Shown one piece after another: positions 39,402-48,106 of a stretch of DNA of 64,000 bases (position 1 is its first letter; each line of letters starts with the position of its first letter). Under the pieces are notes generated by a model that was given only the letters and a program-made list of their open reading frames with translations, was not told where the DNA came from and ran no database searches. The DNA comes from Streptomyces sp. NRRL S-350 (GTDB taxonomy: Bacteria > Actinomycetota > Actinomycetes > Streptomycetales > Streptomycetaceae): positions 4,825 to 68,824 of the forward strand of contig NZ_JOHO01000037.1 in the NCBI RefSeq assembly GCF_000719705.1, written 5' to 3'. The translations under genes and the position numbers were made by a program.

Positions 39402-42311
39402 GTGAGCCGTCCGTCCGCCGTCCCCGGCGCCGAGCTGGCCCGTGAGCTGGCCTCCGTCCTGCGCGGGGAGGTCCGGTTCGGCGCCGCCGAACGGACCGTG
39501 TACAGCCACGACGCGTCCAACTACCGGCACCTGCCCCTCGGCGTGGTCAAACCCGCCGACCCGGACGACGTGCGCACCGCGCTGGCGCTGTGCCGCCGGT
39601 ACCGGGTGCCCGTGGTCGCGCGCGGAGCCGGGACCAGCATCGGCGGCCAGGCGATCGGTCCGGGCGCCGTGGTGCTGGACTTCCGCCGCCACCTCGGCGA
39701 GGTGCTGGAGATCGACCCCCAGGCCCGCACCGCGCGCGTCCGGCCCGGCACCGTCCTGGACGACCTCCAGCGCGCCGCCAGGCCGTACGGGCTGCGCTTC
39801 GGCCCGGACCCGTCCACGCACAGCCGCTGCACCATCGGCGGCATGATCGGCAACGACTCCTGCGGCTCCCACTCGCTCGCCTGGGGGCGCACCGCCGACA
39901 ACGTCGAGCAGCTGGAGCTGCTGCTCGCCGACGGCACCGAGCTGACCGTCGGCGGCCCGCTCACCGGCCGGGAGCGCGCGGAACTCGCCGAACTGCCCGG
40001 GCGGCCCGGCGAGCTCCACCGGCAGCTCCAGGAGTTCACCCAACGCAACCTCGCCGCCATCCGCCAGGGGATGCCCCGGCTGCCGCGCCGCACCTCCGGC
40101 TACCCCCTGGACGCGCTGCTGCCCGAACACGGCCACGACCTCGCCCGGGCGCTCACTGGCACCGAGGGCACCTGCGCACTGCTGCTCGCCGCCACCGTCC
40201 GCCTCGTCGAGGACCCGCCCGCCCGCGCCCTGGTCGTGGCCGGCTACCCCGACGAAGGCGCCGCCGCCGACGCCGTCCCCGCGCTGCTGCCGTTCGGGCC
40301 GCTCACCGCGGAAGGCATGGCGGCCGACCTGGTCACCGCCCTGCTCGCGGCCGGCCCCCGCCCGCCCGCGCTGGACCGGCTCCCCGCCGGCGAGTGCTGG
40401 CTGTTCCTGGAGACCGGCGGCGCCACCCCGCTGGAGGCCTACCAGGCCGCCCGCCGACTCGCCGACGCGGTGCGTCGCGAGCGCTCCGCCGCCGTCGCCC
40501 TGGTCACCGACCCCGCCGAGCAGCGCCAGCTCTGGGCCGTCCGCGAGGCCGGAGCCGGCATCGTCACCCGCCTCCCCGGCGGCGGGCAGGCCTGGCCCGG
40601 CTGGGAGGACTCCGCCGTCCCGCCGGAACGGCTCGGCGACTACCTGCGGGACCTGCGCGCCCTGCTGCGCCGGCACAGCCTGCGCGGCGTCCCGTACGGG
40701 CACTTCGGCGACGGCTGCGTACACCTGCGGATCGACTTCCCGCTGGACGAGCCCCAAGGGGTACTGGTCTTCCGGGAGTTCCTGGAACAGGCGGCCGACC
40801 TGGCGGTCTCGTACGGCGGTTCACTCTCCGGCGAGCACGGCGACGGCCAGGCCCGGGCCGAACTGCTGCCGCGCATGTACCCGCCCGAGGTCATCGACCT
40901 GTTCGGCGCGTTCAAGCGGATCTGGGATCCGGAGAACCTGCTCAACCCCGGCGCCCTGGTCGACCCCCGCCCGCTCGACGCCGACCTGCGCTTCGTCACC
41001 GCCCCGCGCCGCCCGCTGCCACTGGCGCTGCCGTACGAACAGGACGGCGGCAGCCTGGCCAAGGCGGTGCACCGCTGCGTGGGCGTCGCCAAGTGCGTGG
41101 ACCCGACCACCGGGGTGATGTGCCCGAGCTACATGGCGACCGGCGAGGAGCGGCACTCCACCCGGGGACGGGCGCGGCTGCTGGCCGAAATGCTGCGGGG
41201 GGAGGCCATCCCGGACGGCTGGCGCTCCGAGGAGGTCCGGGAGGCGCTCGACCTCTGCCTGAGCTGCAAGGGCTGCGCGAGCGACTGCCCGGTCCACGTC
41301 GACATGGCGACCTACAAGGCCGAGTTCCTCCACCAGCACTACCGGCACCGGCCGCGCCCGCTCGCGCACTACTCGATGGGCTGGCTGCCGCTCTGGCTGC
41401 GGGCCGCCGCCCTCGCCCCGGGGGCCGCCAACGCGCTGGCCCGCTCCCCGCTCCGCGGCCCGCTCAAGCGGCTCGGCGGGATCGACCCGCGCCGGGTGCT
41501 GCCCGTCTTCCCGCCCGAGACCTTCACCGCCTGGTACCGCCGCCACCGCGCCGCGCACCCGGCGCCGCCCGGCGCGCGCCCGGTGCTGCTGTGGCCGGAC
41601 ACCTTCTCCGACCACCTCCAGCCGAACGTGCTGCGCTCGGCCGTCGAGGTGCTGGAGCACCTGGGCTTCGACGTCCGACTGCCCTCGGGCCCGGTCTGCT
41701 GCGGGCTCACCTGGTACTCCACCGGCCAACTTGCGACCGCCCGAAGGGTGTTGCGCCGCAGCCTGCGCGTACTGGCGGCCGACGCATCGGCGCCCGGTGC
41801 GCTCCCGCCCGACACCCCCGTGGTCGGCCTGGACCCGAGCTGCACCGCCACCCTGCGCGAGGACCTGCCCCGGCTCCTCGGCTCGGACGGCCGCCCGCTC
41901 GCCGAACGCACCCGCACCTTCGCCGAGTTCCTCGACCAGTACGCGCCGGACGCGCCGCTGCCCGACGTCCCGCTCGCCGCCGTCACCCAGACCCACTGCC
42001 ACCAGCACGCGGTACTCGGCTCCGCCGCCGACCGCCGGGTGGAGGCCCGGATCGGCCTGGACAACCGGGTGCTGGACTCCGGCTGCTGCGGCCTGGCGGG
42101 CAACTTCGGCTTCGAACGGGGCCACTTCGAGGTCTCCGAGGCGATCGCGGAGCGCGTGCTGCTGCCGGAGCTCCGGGCCGCCGGGCCGGACACGGTGGTG
42201 CTGGCCGACGGCTTCAGCTGCCGCACCCAGATCGCCCAACTCGGCGACGGCAGGAAGGCCCTGCACCTGGCGGAACTGCTCGCCCGGGCCCTGCGGGAGT
42301 CGGCCGGCTAG
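39402..42311 (+). CDS. FAD-linked oxidase / Fe-S (GlcD-GlpC fusion) oxidoreductase
   Basis: GTG 39402 is preferred (GGGAGG 5 bases upstream), giving 969 residues; ATG 39351 in frame would add 17. Order of domains: FAD-binding type 4 (about 25-190; ARGAGTSIGGQAIG is the pyrophosphate loop), FAD-oxidase C-terminal domain (~190-540; PYGHFGDGCVHLRIDFP), two [4Fe-4S] motifs (CVGVAKCVDPTTGVMCPS and CLSCKGCASDCPVHVD near 560-635), and two CCG domains (GPVCCGLTW and DSGCCGLAGNFGFE). This is the D-2-hydroxyacid dehydrogenase class (YdiJ/Dld2-like), oxidising D-lactate or D-2-hydroxyglutarate. Confidence 0.93.
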   Translation: MSRPSAVPGAELARELASVLRGEVRFGAAERTVYSHDASNYRHLPLGVVKPADPDDVRTALALCRRYRVPVVARGAGTSIGGQAIGPGAVVLDFRRHLGEVLEIDPQARTARVRPGTVLDDLQRAARPYGLRFGPDPSTHSRCTIGGMIGNDSCGSHSLAWGRTADNVEQLELLLADGTELTVGGPLTGRERAELAELPGRPGELHRQLQEFTQRNLAAIRQGMPRLPRRTSGYPLDALLPEHGHDLARALTGTEGTCALLLAATVRLVEDPPARALVVAGYPDEGAAADAVPALLPFGPLTAEGMAADLVTALLAAGPRPPALDRLPAGECWLFLETGGATPLEAYQAARRLADAVRRERSAAVALVTDPAEQRQLWAVREAGAGIVTRLPGGGQAWPGWEDSAVPPERLGDYLRDLRALLRRHSLRGVPYGHFGDGCVHLRIDFPLDEPQGVLVFREFLEQAADLAVSYGGSLSGEHGDGQARAELLPRMYPPEVIDLFGAFKRIWDPENLLNPGALVDPRPLDADLRFVTAPRRPLPLALPYEQDGGSLAKAVHRCVGVAKCVDPTTGVMCPSYMATGEERHSTRGRARLLAEMLRGEAIPDGWRSEEVREALDLCLSCKGCASDCPVHVDMATYKAEFLHQHYRHRPRPLAHYSMGWLPLWLRAAALAPGAANALARSPLRGPLKRLGGIDPRRVLPVFPPETFTAWYRRHRAAHPAPPGARPVLLWPDTFSDHLQPNVLRSAVEVLEHLGFDVRLPSGPVCCGLTWYSTGQLATARRVLRRSLRVLAADASAPGALPPDTPVVGLDPSCTATLREDLPRLLGSDGRPLAERTRTFAEFLDQYAPDAPLPDVPLAAVTQTHCHQHAVLGSAADRRVEARIGLDNRVLDSGCCGLAGNFGFERGHFEVSEAIAERVLLPELRAAGPDTVVLADGFSCRTQIAQLGDGRKALHLAELLARALRESAG

Positions 42312-42353
42312 GCCACCGCGCCGCGGTCCGCCGAGCCCCGCGACCGACCACGC

Positions 42354-42393
42354 GGCCCCGGCCCCCACCCTCGCCGGGGTGGGGGCCGGGGCC
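42354..42393. terminator. Bidirectional terminator, 17-bp stem
   Basis: GGCCCCGGCCCCCACCC and its complement flank the 6-base loop TCGCCG, midway between the convergent oxidoreductase and CBS genes, and so can serve both. Confidence 0.75.
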
Positions 42394-42423
42394 GTGGGCC
42401 GGGGCCGTGGCCGTACGGCGGCG

Positions 42424-42873
42424 TCAGCCCTGGGCGGACGCCGTCGGCGTCTCCTCCGCGCAGACCGCGGAGACGAACTCGGCGACCCGGGCCTGCGGCA
42501 GACCGCGCGCGATGTCCGCCTCACTGATCATGCCGACCAACTTGTGTTCGGGGTGGTTGATCACCGGCAGCCGGCGCACCCGGTACTGCTCCATCACCCG
42601 CAGCACCTGCTCGGTGTCCTCGTCCGCCTCCACCGTCATCGGACGCCCCTGCGCCAGCTCGCCCGCCGTCACCGACGCCGGGTCACGGCCCTCGGCGACG
42701 CAGCGCAGCACGATGTCGCGGTCGGTCACGATGCCCAGCAGCTTGTCGCCCGCCCCGCAGATGGGCAGGGCGCCCACGTCGCGTTCCTGCATGATCCGGG
42801 CGGCGGCGGCGAGCGTCTCGTGCTCGCGGATGCACTCCGCGCCCGGGTGCATGATGTCGCTGGCTTTGGTCAT
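42424..42873 (-). CDS. Two-CBS-domain protein
   Basis: ATG 42873 is 6 bases after AGGAGG; 149 residues. Two CBS motifs: ASDIMHPGAECIREHETLAA with ALPICGAGDKLLGIVTDRDI, and ELAQGRPMTVEADEDTEQVL with RLPVINHPEHKLVGMISEAD. The pair folds into a Bateman module that binds adenine nucleotides, usually sensing energy state. Such stand-alone proteins are linked in actinobacteria to stress and dormancy. It precedes nothing on its strand. Confidence 0.92.
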   Translation of the reverse strand: MTKASDIMHPGAECIREHETLAAAARIMQERDVGALPICGAGDKLLGIVTDRDIVLRCVAEGRDPASVTAGELAQGRPMTVEADEDTEQVLRVMEQYRVRRLPVINHPEHKLVGMISEADIARGLPQARVAEFVSAVCAEETPTASAQG

Positions 42874-42946
42874 GGTCCGCCTCCTGACCTGGCTGTCTCC
42901 CCTGTCCATCCTGATCCGGGCGGGTGGCCGACGCCACTGGGCGCCC

Positions 42947-43981
42947 TCAGGCCTCGGGTTGCGGCTCGCCGCCCCCGTCGGGTTCTGCCCTCCCGTCCGG
43001 CCCCGGGGGCACCGGCGGGGTCGGCGGTATCGGCGGGGTCGGCGGGTCGGGGTCCTTCAACGGGGATCGCTCCAGCACCTCCTCCAGGGGCGGGAGTTCG
43101 TGCCGGTCCGGTTCCCGCTCGAACGTGTCGTCGGGGACTTCCCCGGTCTCCACCGCCTCCTCCGCGGCCTTCGCCCCGGCGGCGGCCGCGGCAGCCGTCA
43201 GCAGGTTCCGCTGCTGGACCTCGGTCGCGCTGTCCAGGAAGCGCAGCAGCTCCACCGGGAAGGGCAGCACCAAGGTGGAGTTCTTCTCGGCCGCCACCTC
43301 CACCACGGTCTGCAGCAGCCGCAGTTGGAGCGCGGCCGGGGTCGCGCTCATCACTGCCGCCGCCTCCGACAGCCGCGCCGACGCCTGGTACTCGCCGTCC
43401 GCCGTGATGATCCGCGCGCGCCGCTCCCGCTCGGCCTCCGCCTGGCGGGCGATCGAGCGCTTCATCGACTCCGGCAGCGCGACGTCCTTGATCTCCACCC
43501 GGTCGATCTCGATGCCCCAGCCCAGAGCCGGGCTGTCGATCATCAACTCGAGCCCCTGGTTGATCGGTTCACGGTTGGCCAGCAGGTCGTCCAGCTCGCT
43601 CTTGCCGATGATCGAGCGCAGCGAGGTCTGCGCGACCTGGGAGATCGCGAAGTTGTAGTCCTGCACGTTGACCGTCGCCTTCACCGGGTCGACCACCCGG
43701 AAGTAGACCACCGCGTCCACCCGCACGGTCACGTTGTCCCGGGTGATGCCCTCCTGCCCCGGGACCGGCATCGTCACGATCTGCACGTTCACCCGGCGCA
43801 GGCGGTCCGCGATCGGCACCAGCGCCACCAGCCCCGGCTGACGCACCTCGTCGCGCACGCGGCCGAAGCGGAACACCACGCCCTTCTGGAACTGCTGGAC
43901 CACCCTGATGCTCAAGGCCGCCCAGATCGCCCCCAGCCCGGCCAACCCCCCGAGGGCGCCCAGCACCGCATCGACGATCAT
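42947..43981 (-). CDS. SPFH/stomatin-like protein (slipin)
   Basis: ATG 43981 follows GAGGAGG. The 344-residue protein has an N-terminal hydrophobic anchor (about 1-25), the SPFH core (VVQQFQKGVVFRFGRVRDEV, TVRVDAVVYFRVVDPVKATV, and DRVEIKDVALPESMKRSIAR), a helical segment RQAEAERERRARIITADGEY, and a Pro-rich acidic C-terminus. Slipins oligomerise under the membrane into microdomains and often control proteases; the usual NfeD partner is not adjacent. It is divergent from the uracil-DNA glycosylase. Confidence 0.92.
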   Translation of the reverse strand: MIVDAVLGALGGLAGLGAIWAALSIRVVQQFQKGVVFRFGRVRDEVRQPGLVALVPIADRLRRVNVQIVTMPVPGQEGITRDNVTVRVDAVVYFRVVDPVKATVNVQDYNFAISQVAQTSLRSIIGKSELDDLLANREPINQGLELMIDSPALGWGIEIDRVEIKDVALPESMKRSIARQAEAERERRARIITADGEYQASARLSEAAAVMSATPAALQLRLLQTVVEVAAEKNSTLVLPFPVELLRFLDSATEVQQRNLLTAAAAAAGAKAAEEAVETGEVPDDTFEREPDRHELPPLEEVLERSPLKDPDPPTPPIPPTPPVPPGPDGRAEPDGGGEPQPEA

Positions 43982-44192
43982 CGCGGCCTCCTCGCGGCTC
44001 CGCGCACACCGGCGCGTCCGGCCACCGCCGACCCGGCCGGGCCGGGAGCCACCGGAGCAACTGCTTCCACGCTACGCCTGCCCGGCCGACCCCGATCGAA
44101 CCGAACGGACCGACCGGACCGGTGGGGGCGGCGGACCACGGACCAGCGGACCAGCGGGACGGCGGAAGGGCGGGACGCCTAGGATCGAGCGC

Positions 44193-44981
44193 ATGCCGCT
44201 CATGGCCACGCCTCCGACTCCCGCCGACGACCCCGGCGACCCCCGCCACCCGGCCGAGGCCGCCGCCCGAGCCGACGGACTTGCCACGCTGGACCGCGTG
44301 GTCACCGACTGCCGGGCCTGCCCCCGCCTGGTCGAATGGCGCGAGGAGACCGCCCGTACGAAGCGCCGCGCCTACCAGGACTGGGACTACTGGGCCCGCC
44401 CCATCCCCGGCTTCGGCCCGCCCGACGCCCCGCTCGTCCTGGTCGGCCTCGCGCCCGCCGCGCACGGCGCCAACCGAACCGGCCGGATCTTCACCGGCGA
44501 CCCCTCCGGCGACCTCCTGTACGCCGCCCTGTACGACCTCGGGCTCGCCAACCGCCCGGAGTCCGTGCGCTACGGCGACGGCCTGGAGCTGTACGGCGTG
44601 CGGATCACCGATCCGGTCCGCTGCGCCCCGCCCGACAACAAGCCCAGCACCGCCGAACGCGACACCTGCCGCCCATGGATCGCCCGGGAACTGCGACTGC
44701 TGCGCCCCACCGTCCGCACCGTCGTCGCCCTCGGCGGCTTCGCCTGGCAGGCCATGCTCCCGGTGATCACGGACGCCGGCTGGCAGGTCCCCCGCCCCCG
44801 GCCCGTCTTCGGCCACGCCGCCCGGGTCGACCTGCCCGCACGGGACGGCGGGCCGCCGCTCCGGCTCTACGGCTGCTACCACGTCAGTCCCCGCAACACG
44901 AACACCGGCCGCCTGACCACCGCGATGCTGCGGGACCTGCTGCGCGACGCGGCGCATTCGGCGGGGCTGCGCACCCGGTAG
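44193..44981 (+). CDS. Family 5 uracil-DNA glycosylase (UdgB-like)
   Basis: TAGGAT at 44180-44185 lies 7 bases before ATG 44193 and there is no ribosome site, suggesting a leaderless mRNA; an in-frame ATG at 44202 is the alternative. The 262-residue protein has Fe-S cysteines (CRACPRLVEWREE, with later CAPPDNKP and CRPW), motif A LVGLAPAAHGANRTGRIFTG, and motif B HVSPRNTNTGRLT. Family 5 enzymes remove uracil, hypoxanthine and related deaminated bases from DNA and lack the Asn/Asp general base. No repair neighbour besides Ku (10 kb away) in the window. Confidence 0.93.
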   Translation: MPLMATPPTPADDPGDPRHPAEAAARADGLATLDRVVTDCRACPRLVEWREETARTKRRAYQDWDYWARPIPGFGPPDAPLVLVGLAPAAHGANRTGRIFTGDPSGDLLYAALYDLGLANRPESVRYGDGLELYGVRITDPVRCAPPDNKPSTAERDTCRPWIARELRLLRPTVRTVVALGGFAWQAMLPVITDAGWQVPRPRPVFGHAARVDLPARDGGPPLRLYGCYHVSPRNTNTGRLTTAMLRDLLRDAAHSAGLRTR

Positions 44982-45050
44982 GCGCCCGGCGGTCGAAAGT
45001 GCCGCAGGCACCCTCGTGCCGGGTGTGAGCGTCATGGCATACTCCGGAGC

Positions 45051-45725
45051 GTGACGATCTCCACCCATGCGACCAGGGCCCTGCGCGCCGCGGTGTTCAC
45101 CGCGCTCGCCGTGCCGCTGGCCGCGCTGGGCCAGGTCGTCATCACGGGCCGTCCGCTGCCGCTGTCGCTGGTGGCCTCGGCCTGCGTCGTCGTCTTCCTG
45201 GTCACGGCCGCCCTGGCCGGCGGGGAACGGCGGATGCTGCACGTCTGCGCGGTGATGGTGCCGGTCGAGCTGCTGCTCAACACCACCTTCAACCTGGGCC
45301 AGACCGGCTGTGGGCCGATGCTGTCCGGCCAGGTCCCCGCACGCGGGGTCAACCTGCTGGTCTGCGGCGGCGGTTCGATGGACGGCTCGCTGCTGTCCGG
45401 CCCGCTGGGCCACGCCGGGCAGTTGGCACCCGCCGCGACCCAACTGCTGCTCCTCCTGGTCCACCTGGTGATCGCGCTGGCGGCCGCCGCCTGGCTCCGG
45501 CTGGGCGATGCGGCGCTGTCGGGCCTGGCCCGGGCGATGCGCGCGCTGCGCGAGTCGCTGACCCGCCCGCTGCGCGCCCTGCTCGTCCTGCTGCTCCCCG
45601 CCCCGGTGCGTCCGGTGCTGCGGGTGCCACTGCCGGTGTCCGACCACGAGCGGCCGCGCCGCGAGGCCGTGGTGCTGAGCCCGGCACCCCGGCGTGGCCC
45701 GCCGGCCTTCGCGCCTGCCTGCTGA
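45051..45725 (+). CDS. Disulfide-cassette membrane protein, copy 2
   Basis: GTG 45051 lies 7 bases after CATACT (45038-45043) and lacks a ribosome site: leaderless, like copy 1. The 224-residue protein aligns end to end with the one at 25655 (shared RALRAAVF, LGQV, GxER, CGGGS, DAAL-GLARA, RRGPP-APx). About four helices; Cys87 and Cys105 match Cys86 and Cys102 of copy 1, and two further cysteines (45, 66) are in helices. The conserved pair in an outer loop and the fixed position before dsbA-vkor suggest it is a partner or dedicated substrate of the relay. Confidence 0.75.
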   Translation: MTISTHATRALRAAVFTALAVPLAALGQVVITGRPLPLSLVASACVVVFLVTAALAGGERRMLHVCAVMVPVELLLNTTFNLGQTGCGPMLSGQVPARGVNLLVCGGGSMDGSLLSGPLGHAGQLAPAATQLLLLLVHLVIALAAAAWLRLGDAALSGLARAMRALRESLTRPLRALLVLLLPAPVRPVLRVPLPVSDHERPRREAVVLSPAPRRGPPAFAPAC

Positions 45726-45902
45726 TCGCCTCCGTACCGGCCCGCCCCCGGACCGCCCCGGACCCGATCGCCTCCGTACCCGGCCCAACGGCCCCCGTAC
45801 GCCCGCAGGCAGTGCGCACGACTCCCGCGTCCACCGACCCCGCCGCACCCGGTGCGGTTTCCCGCGCGCACCCGCGCGCCGCGTACAGGAGTTGACCTCC
45901 CC

Positions 45903-46718
45903 ATGGCTCAGGCCCCCAGCAAGCAGCAGGCCAACCGCATCAGTGCCCGCGAGCGGATCCAGGAGGCGCAGCGCCGCGAGCAGCAGGCCGCCAAGCGCCG
46001 TCAGCGGATCGTCGTGACGGTGGCCGCCGTCGCCGTGCTCGCCGTCGCGGGCGGTGCCGCCGTCGCGATCGGCTCGGCCTCGAAGAAGGACGACAAGGCC
46101 CCGGCTGCGGCCGCCTCGGCGCCGCTGGTCGTCCCGGCCAACACCACCGGCCCGGACGGCACGGTGATCACCTACGGCAAGGCCGACGCCCCGCACACCA
46201 TGGAGGTGTACGAGGACTTCCGCTGCCCGATCTGCAAGCACTTCGAGGCGGCGAACGGCGAGACCGTCAAGAAGCTCACCGAGGACGGCGGGATCAAGGT
46301 GGAGTTCCACCTGGCGGCCTTCCTGGACAAGAACCTCGGCGGCAAGGGCTCGCGCACCGCGCTGGCCGCGGCCGGTGCCGCGCTGAACGAGGGCGTGGAC
46401 AAGTTCAAGCAGTTCCACGACGTGCTGTACGCCAACCAGCCCGAGGAGCGCGAGGACGGCTTCGGCGACGTCAACCACCTGCTGGAGCTGGCCGACCAGG
46501 TGCCCGGGCTGAAGACGGACGCCTTCGTGAAGGCGGTCACCGACAGGACCTACGCGCCGTGGGCGGCGAAGGTCGCCGACGCGTTCAACGACAGCGGGGT
46601 GACCGGCACCCCGACGGTCAAGGTCGACGGCAGGCCGGTCACCCTGTTCAGCGGCAACGCCGTGGTCTCGCCGGAGCAGTTCACCGCGCAGGTCAGGCAG
46701 GCCGCCGGCCTGCAGTAG
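45903..46718 (+). CDS. Membrane-anchored DsbA-like oxidoreductase, copy 2
   Basis: 271 residues: Gln/Arg-rich cytosolic N-terminus, anchor helix (36-57), linker, then a DsbA-like domain with CPIC at 108-111 (VYEDFRCPICKHFE) and the cis-Pro loop GVTGTPTVKVDG. The active-site dipeptide differs from copy 1 (PI against PF), which should shift the redox potential. The middle of the domain is nearly identical in DNA to copy 1. The downstream VKOR gene is 104 bases away rather than overlapping. Confidence 0.9.
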   Translation: MAQAPSKQQANRISARERIQEAQRREQQAAKRRQRIVVTVAAVAVLAVAGGAAVAIGSASKKDDKAPAAAASAPLVVPANTTGPDGTVITYGKADAPHTMEVYEDFRCPICKHFEAANGETVKKLTEDGGIKVEFHLAAFLDKNLGGKGSRTALAAAGAALNEGVDKFKQFHDVLYANQPEEREDGFGDVNHLLELADQVPGLKTDAFVKAVTDRTYAPWAAKVADAFNDSGVTGTPTVKVDGRPVTLFSGNAVVSPEQFTAQVRQAAGLQ

Positions 46719-46822
46719 GCCCGGCCCGCACCGCATTCGCACGGCGATTCGCACGGCGCCACCGGCCCGGCCGAACTCCCGGCCGGGCCGGCCCTCCCCA
46801 CCAGTCACCGGAGTGTGCTGCC

Positions 46823-47470
46823 ATGTCTGCCGCTACCACCGCGCACCTCTCCCGACCCGCGCCCGCCGTCGGCCGGGCCCCGATCGGCGCGAGCCGGGCC
46901 TACGCGTTCCTGCTGTTCCTCGGCGGCCTGGTCGGGCTCGCCGCCTCGGCCGTCCTGACCTTCGACAAGCTCCGCATCCTGGAGAACCCGTCCTACGTCC
47001 CCGGTTGCAACCTCAACCCGGTGATCAGCTGCGGCTCGGTGATGCGCACCGAGCAGGCGGAGGTCTTCGGCTTCCCGAACCCGCTGCTCGGCCTGGCCGC
47101 GTTCGGCGCGCTGGCGGCGATCGGCGCGGGGCTGCTCTCCGGCGCCGCCTACCGGCGCTGGTTCTGGCTGGGCCTGCACGCGGGCACCGCGCTGGGCGTG
47201 GTGTTCGTGCACTGGCTGGTCGACCAGGCGCTGTACGACATCGGCGCGCTGTGCCCGTACTGCATGGTGGTGTGGGCCACGGTGGTGGCGCTGTTCTGGT
47301 ACACGACGCTGCACAACCTGAGCACGGGTGTGATCCCGGTGGGCCCGCGTCTGCGGGTGGTGGTCCGCGAGGCGGCGCGGTACCACTGGGCGCTGCCGGT
47401 GCTGTGGGCGGCCGTGATCGCACTGCTGGTCCTGAACCGCTTCTGGTACTACTGGAGCACGCTGCTCTGA
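46823..47470 (+). CDS. VKOR-family protein, copy 2
   Basis: ATG 46823; 215 residues, the same length as copy 1. Redox cysteines are at the same positions: Cys62 and Cys70 (PGCNLNPVISCGSVM) and CPYC 144-147. The N-terminal 25 residues differ from copy 1; the rest is closely similar, including the C-terminal LNRFWYYWSTLL. It should reoxidise the DsbA-like protein with quinone as acceptor. It converges on the NUDIX gene with a 7-base gap. Confidence 0.93.
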   Translation: MSAATTAHLSRPAPAVGRAPIGASRAYAFLLFLGGLVGLAASAVLTFDKLRILENPSYVPGCNLNPVISCGSVMRTEQAEVFGFPNPLLGLAAFGALAAIGAGLLSGAAYRRWFWLGLHAGTALGVVFVHWLVDQALYDIGALCPYCMVVWATVVALFWYTTLHNLSTGVIPVGPRLRVVVREAARYHWALPVLWAAVIALLVLNRFWYYWSTLL

Positions 47471-47477
47471 TCGGCCG

Positions 47478-47987
47478 TCACCCCACGTACCCCGACGAGT
47501 GCAGCAGCGCGGCGGCGCCGGTCCGCCGGGCCTCCAGGGCCCCGCCGAGCCGGCGTGCCGCGCAGGGGTGCAGCAGCGCGGCGGCCTGGGCGGGCGTGAA
47601 CCAGCCGTGGTCGGCGATCTCCTCGGCCTGCAGCCGGACCACCGCGCCCGCCTCGACCGTCCCGCCGTCGAACATGAACTGCACCGCGGGGTGGGCGTGT
47701 TCGCCCTGGTCGGGGATGGCGTCGCGCCACTCCACCACGAGCAGTCGGAGCTCGCCCGCCACCAGCCCCGTCTCCTCGTGCAGTTCGCGCGCGGCGCACT
47801 CGGCGGGCCCCTCCCCCTGGTCCATCCCGCCGCCGGGGAACTGCCACTGGTCGCGGTAACTGGCCTTCAGCAGCAGGACCCTGCCAGCTTCGTCGGTGAG
47901 CAGCACGCTGCAGCCGACGTAGGCGCGCACCAGCCGGGCGAGCCACTCCTCCTCCGAGAGTGCCCAGGTGTCGCAGGTGTCCGTCAT
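47478..47987 (-). CDS. NUDIX hydrolase
   Basis: ATG 47987 after GGAGGAGG; 169 residues. The Nudix box GX5EX7REUXEEXGU is complete: GGMDQGEGPAECAARELHEE then TGL, with QWQFPGGG before it. The sequence begins LVRAYVGCSVLLTDEAGRVL and ends with an Ala/Arg/Leu-rich helix. It hydrolyses a nucleoside diphosphate linked to another moiety; substrate not determinable. The gene is followed without gap by VKOR copy 2 in convergent orientation. Confidence 0.9.
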   Translation of the reverse strand: MTDTCDTWALSEEEWLARLVRAYVGCSVLLTDEAGRVLLLKASYRDQWQFPGGGMDQGEGPAECAARELHEETGLVAGELRLLVVEWRDAIPDQGEHAHPAVQFMFDGGTVEAGAVVRLQAEEIADHGWFTPAQAAALLHPCAARRLGGALEARRTGAAALLHSSGYVG

Positions 47988-48106
47988 CGTGCCTCCTCCG
48001 CCGAGTGCCGTTTCTCGTGGACACTCTGCCGCGATCCCCGCTCCGCAAACGGTGGTTCGCACCCCATCACCCGAACGAGTGCCCGCAGGGACGGTCCGGC
48101 GGCGCG

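Noticed and set aside
39590..44182. Plus-strand 1500-codon open frame over the FAD/Fe-S gene and beyond
   Set aside because: Shifted shadow of the oxidoreductase gene and of the minus-strand CBS/SPFH genes; Arg/Pro strings only.
43569..46808. Minus-strand open frame of over 1000 codons
   Set aside because: It runs antisense to the UDG, cassette copy 2 and part of the SPFH gene; composition is Gly/Arg/Pro-rich with no family similarity. It is a by-product of extreme GC content.
25655..47470. Composite transposon bounded by the two disulfide cassettes
   Set aside because: Both copies are in direct orientation but no transposase, integrase or terminal inverted repeats were seen, and the sequence between looks like ordinary chromosomal genes.
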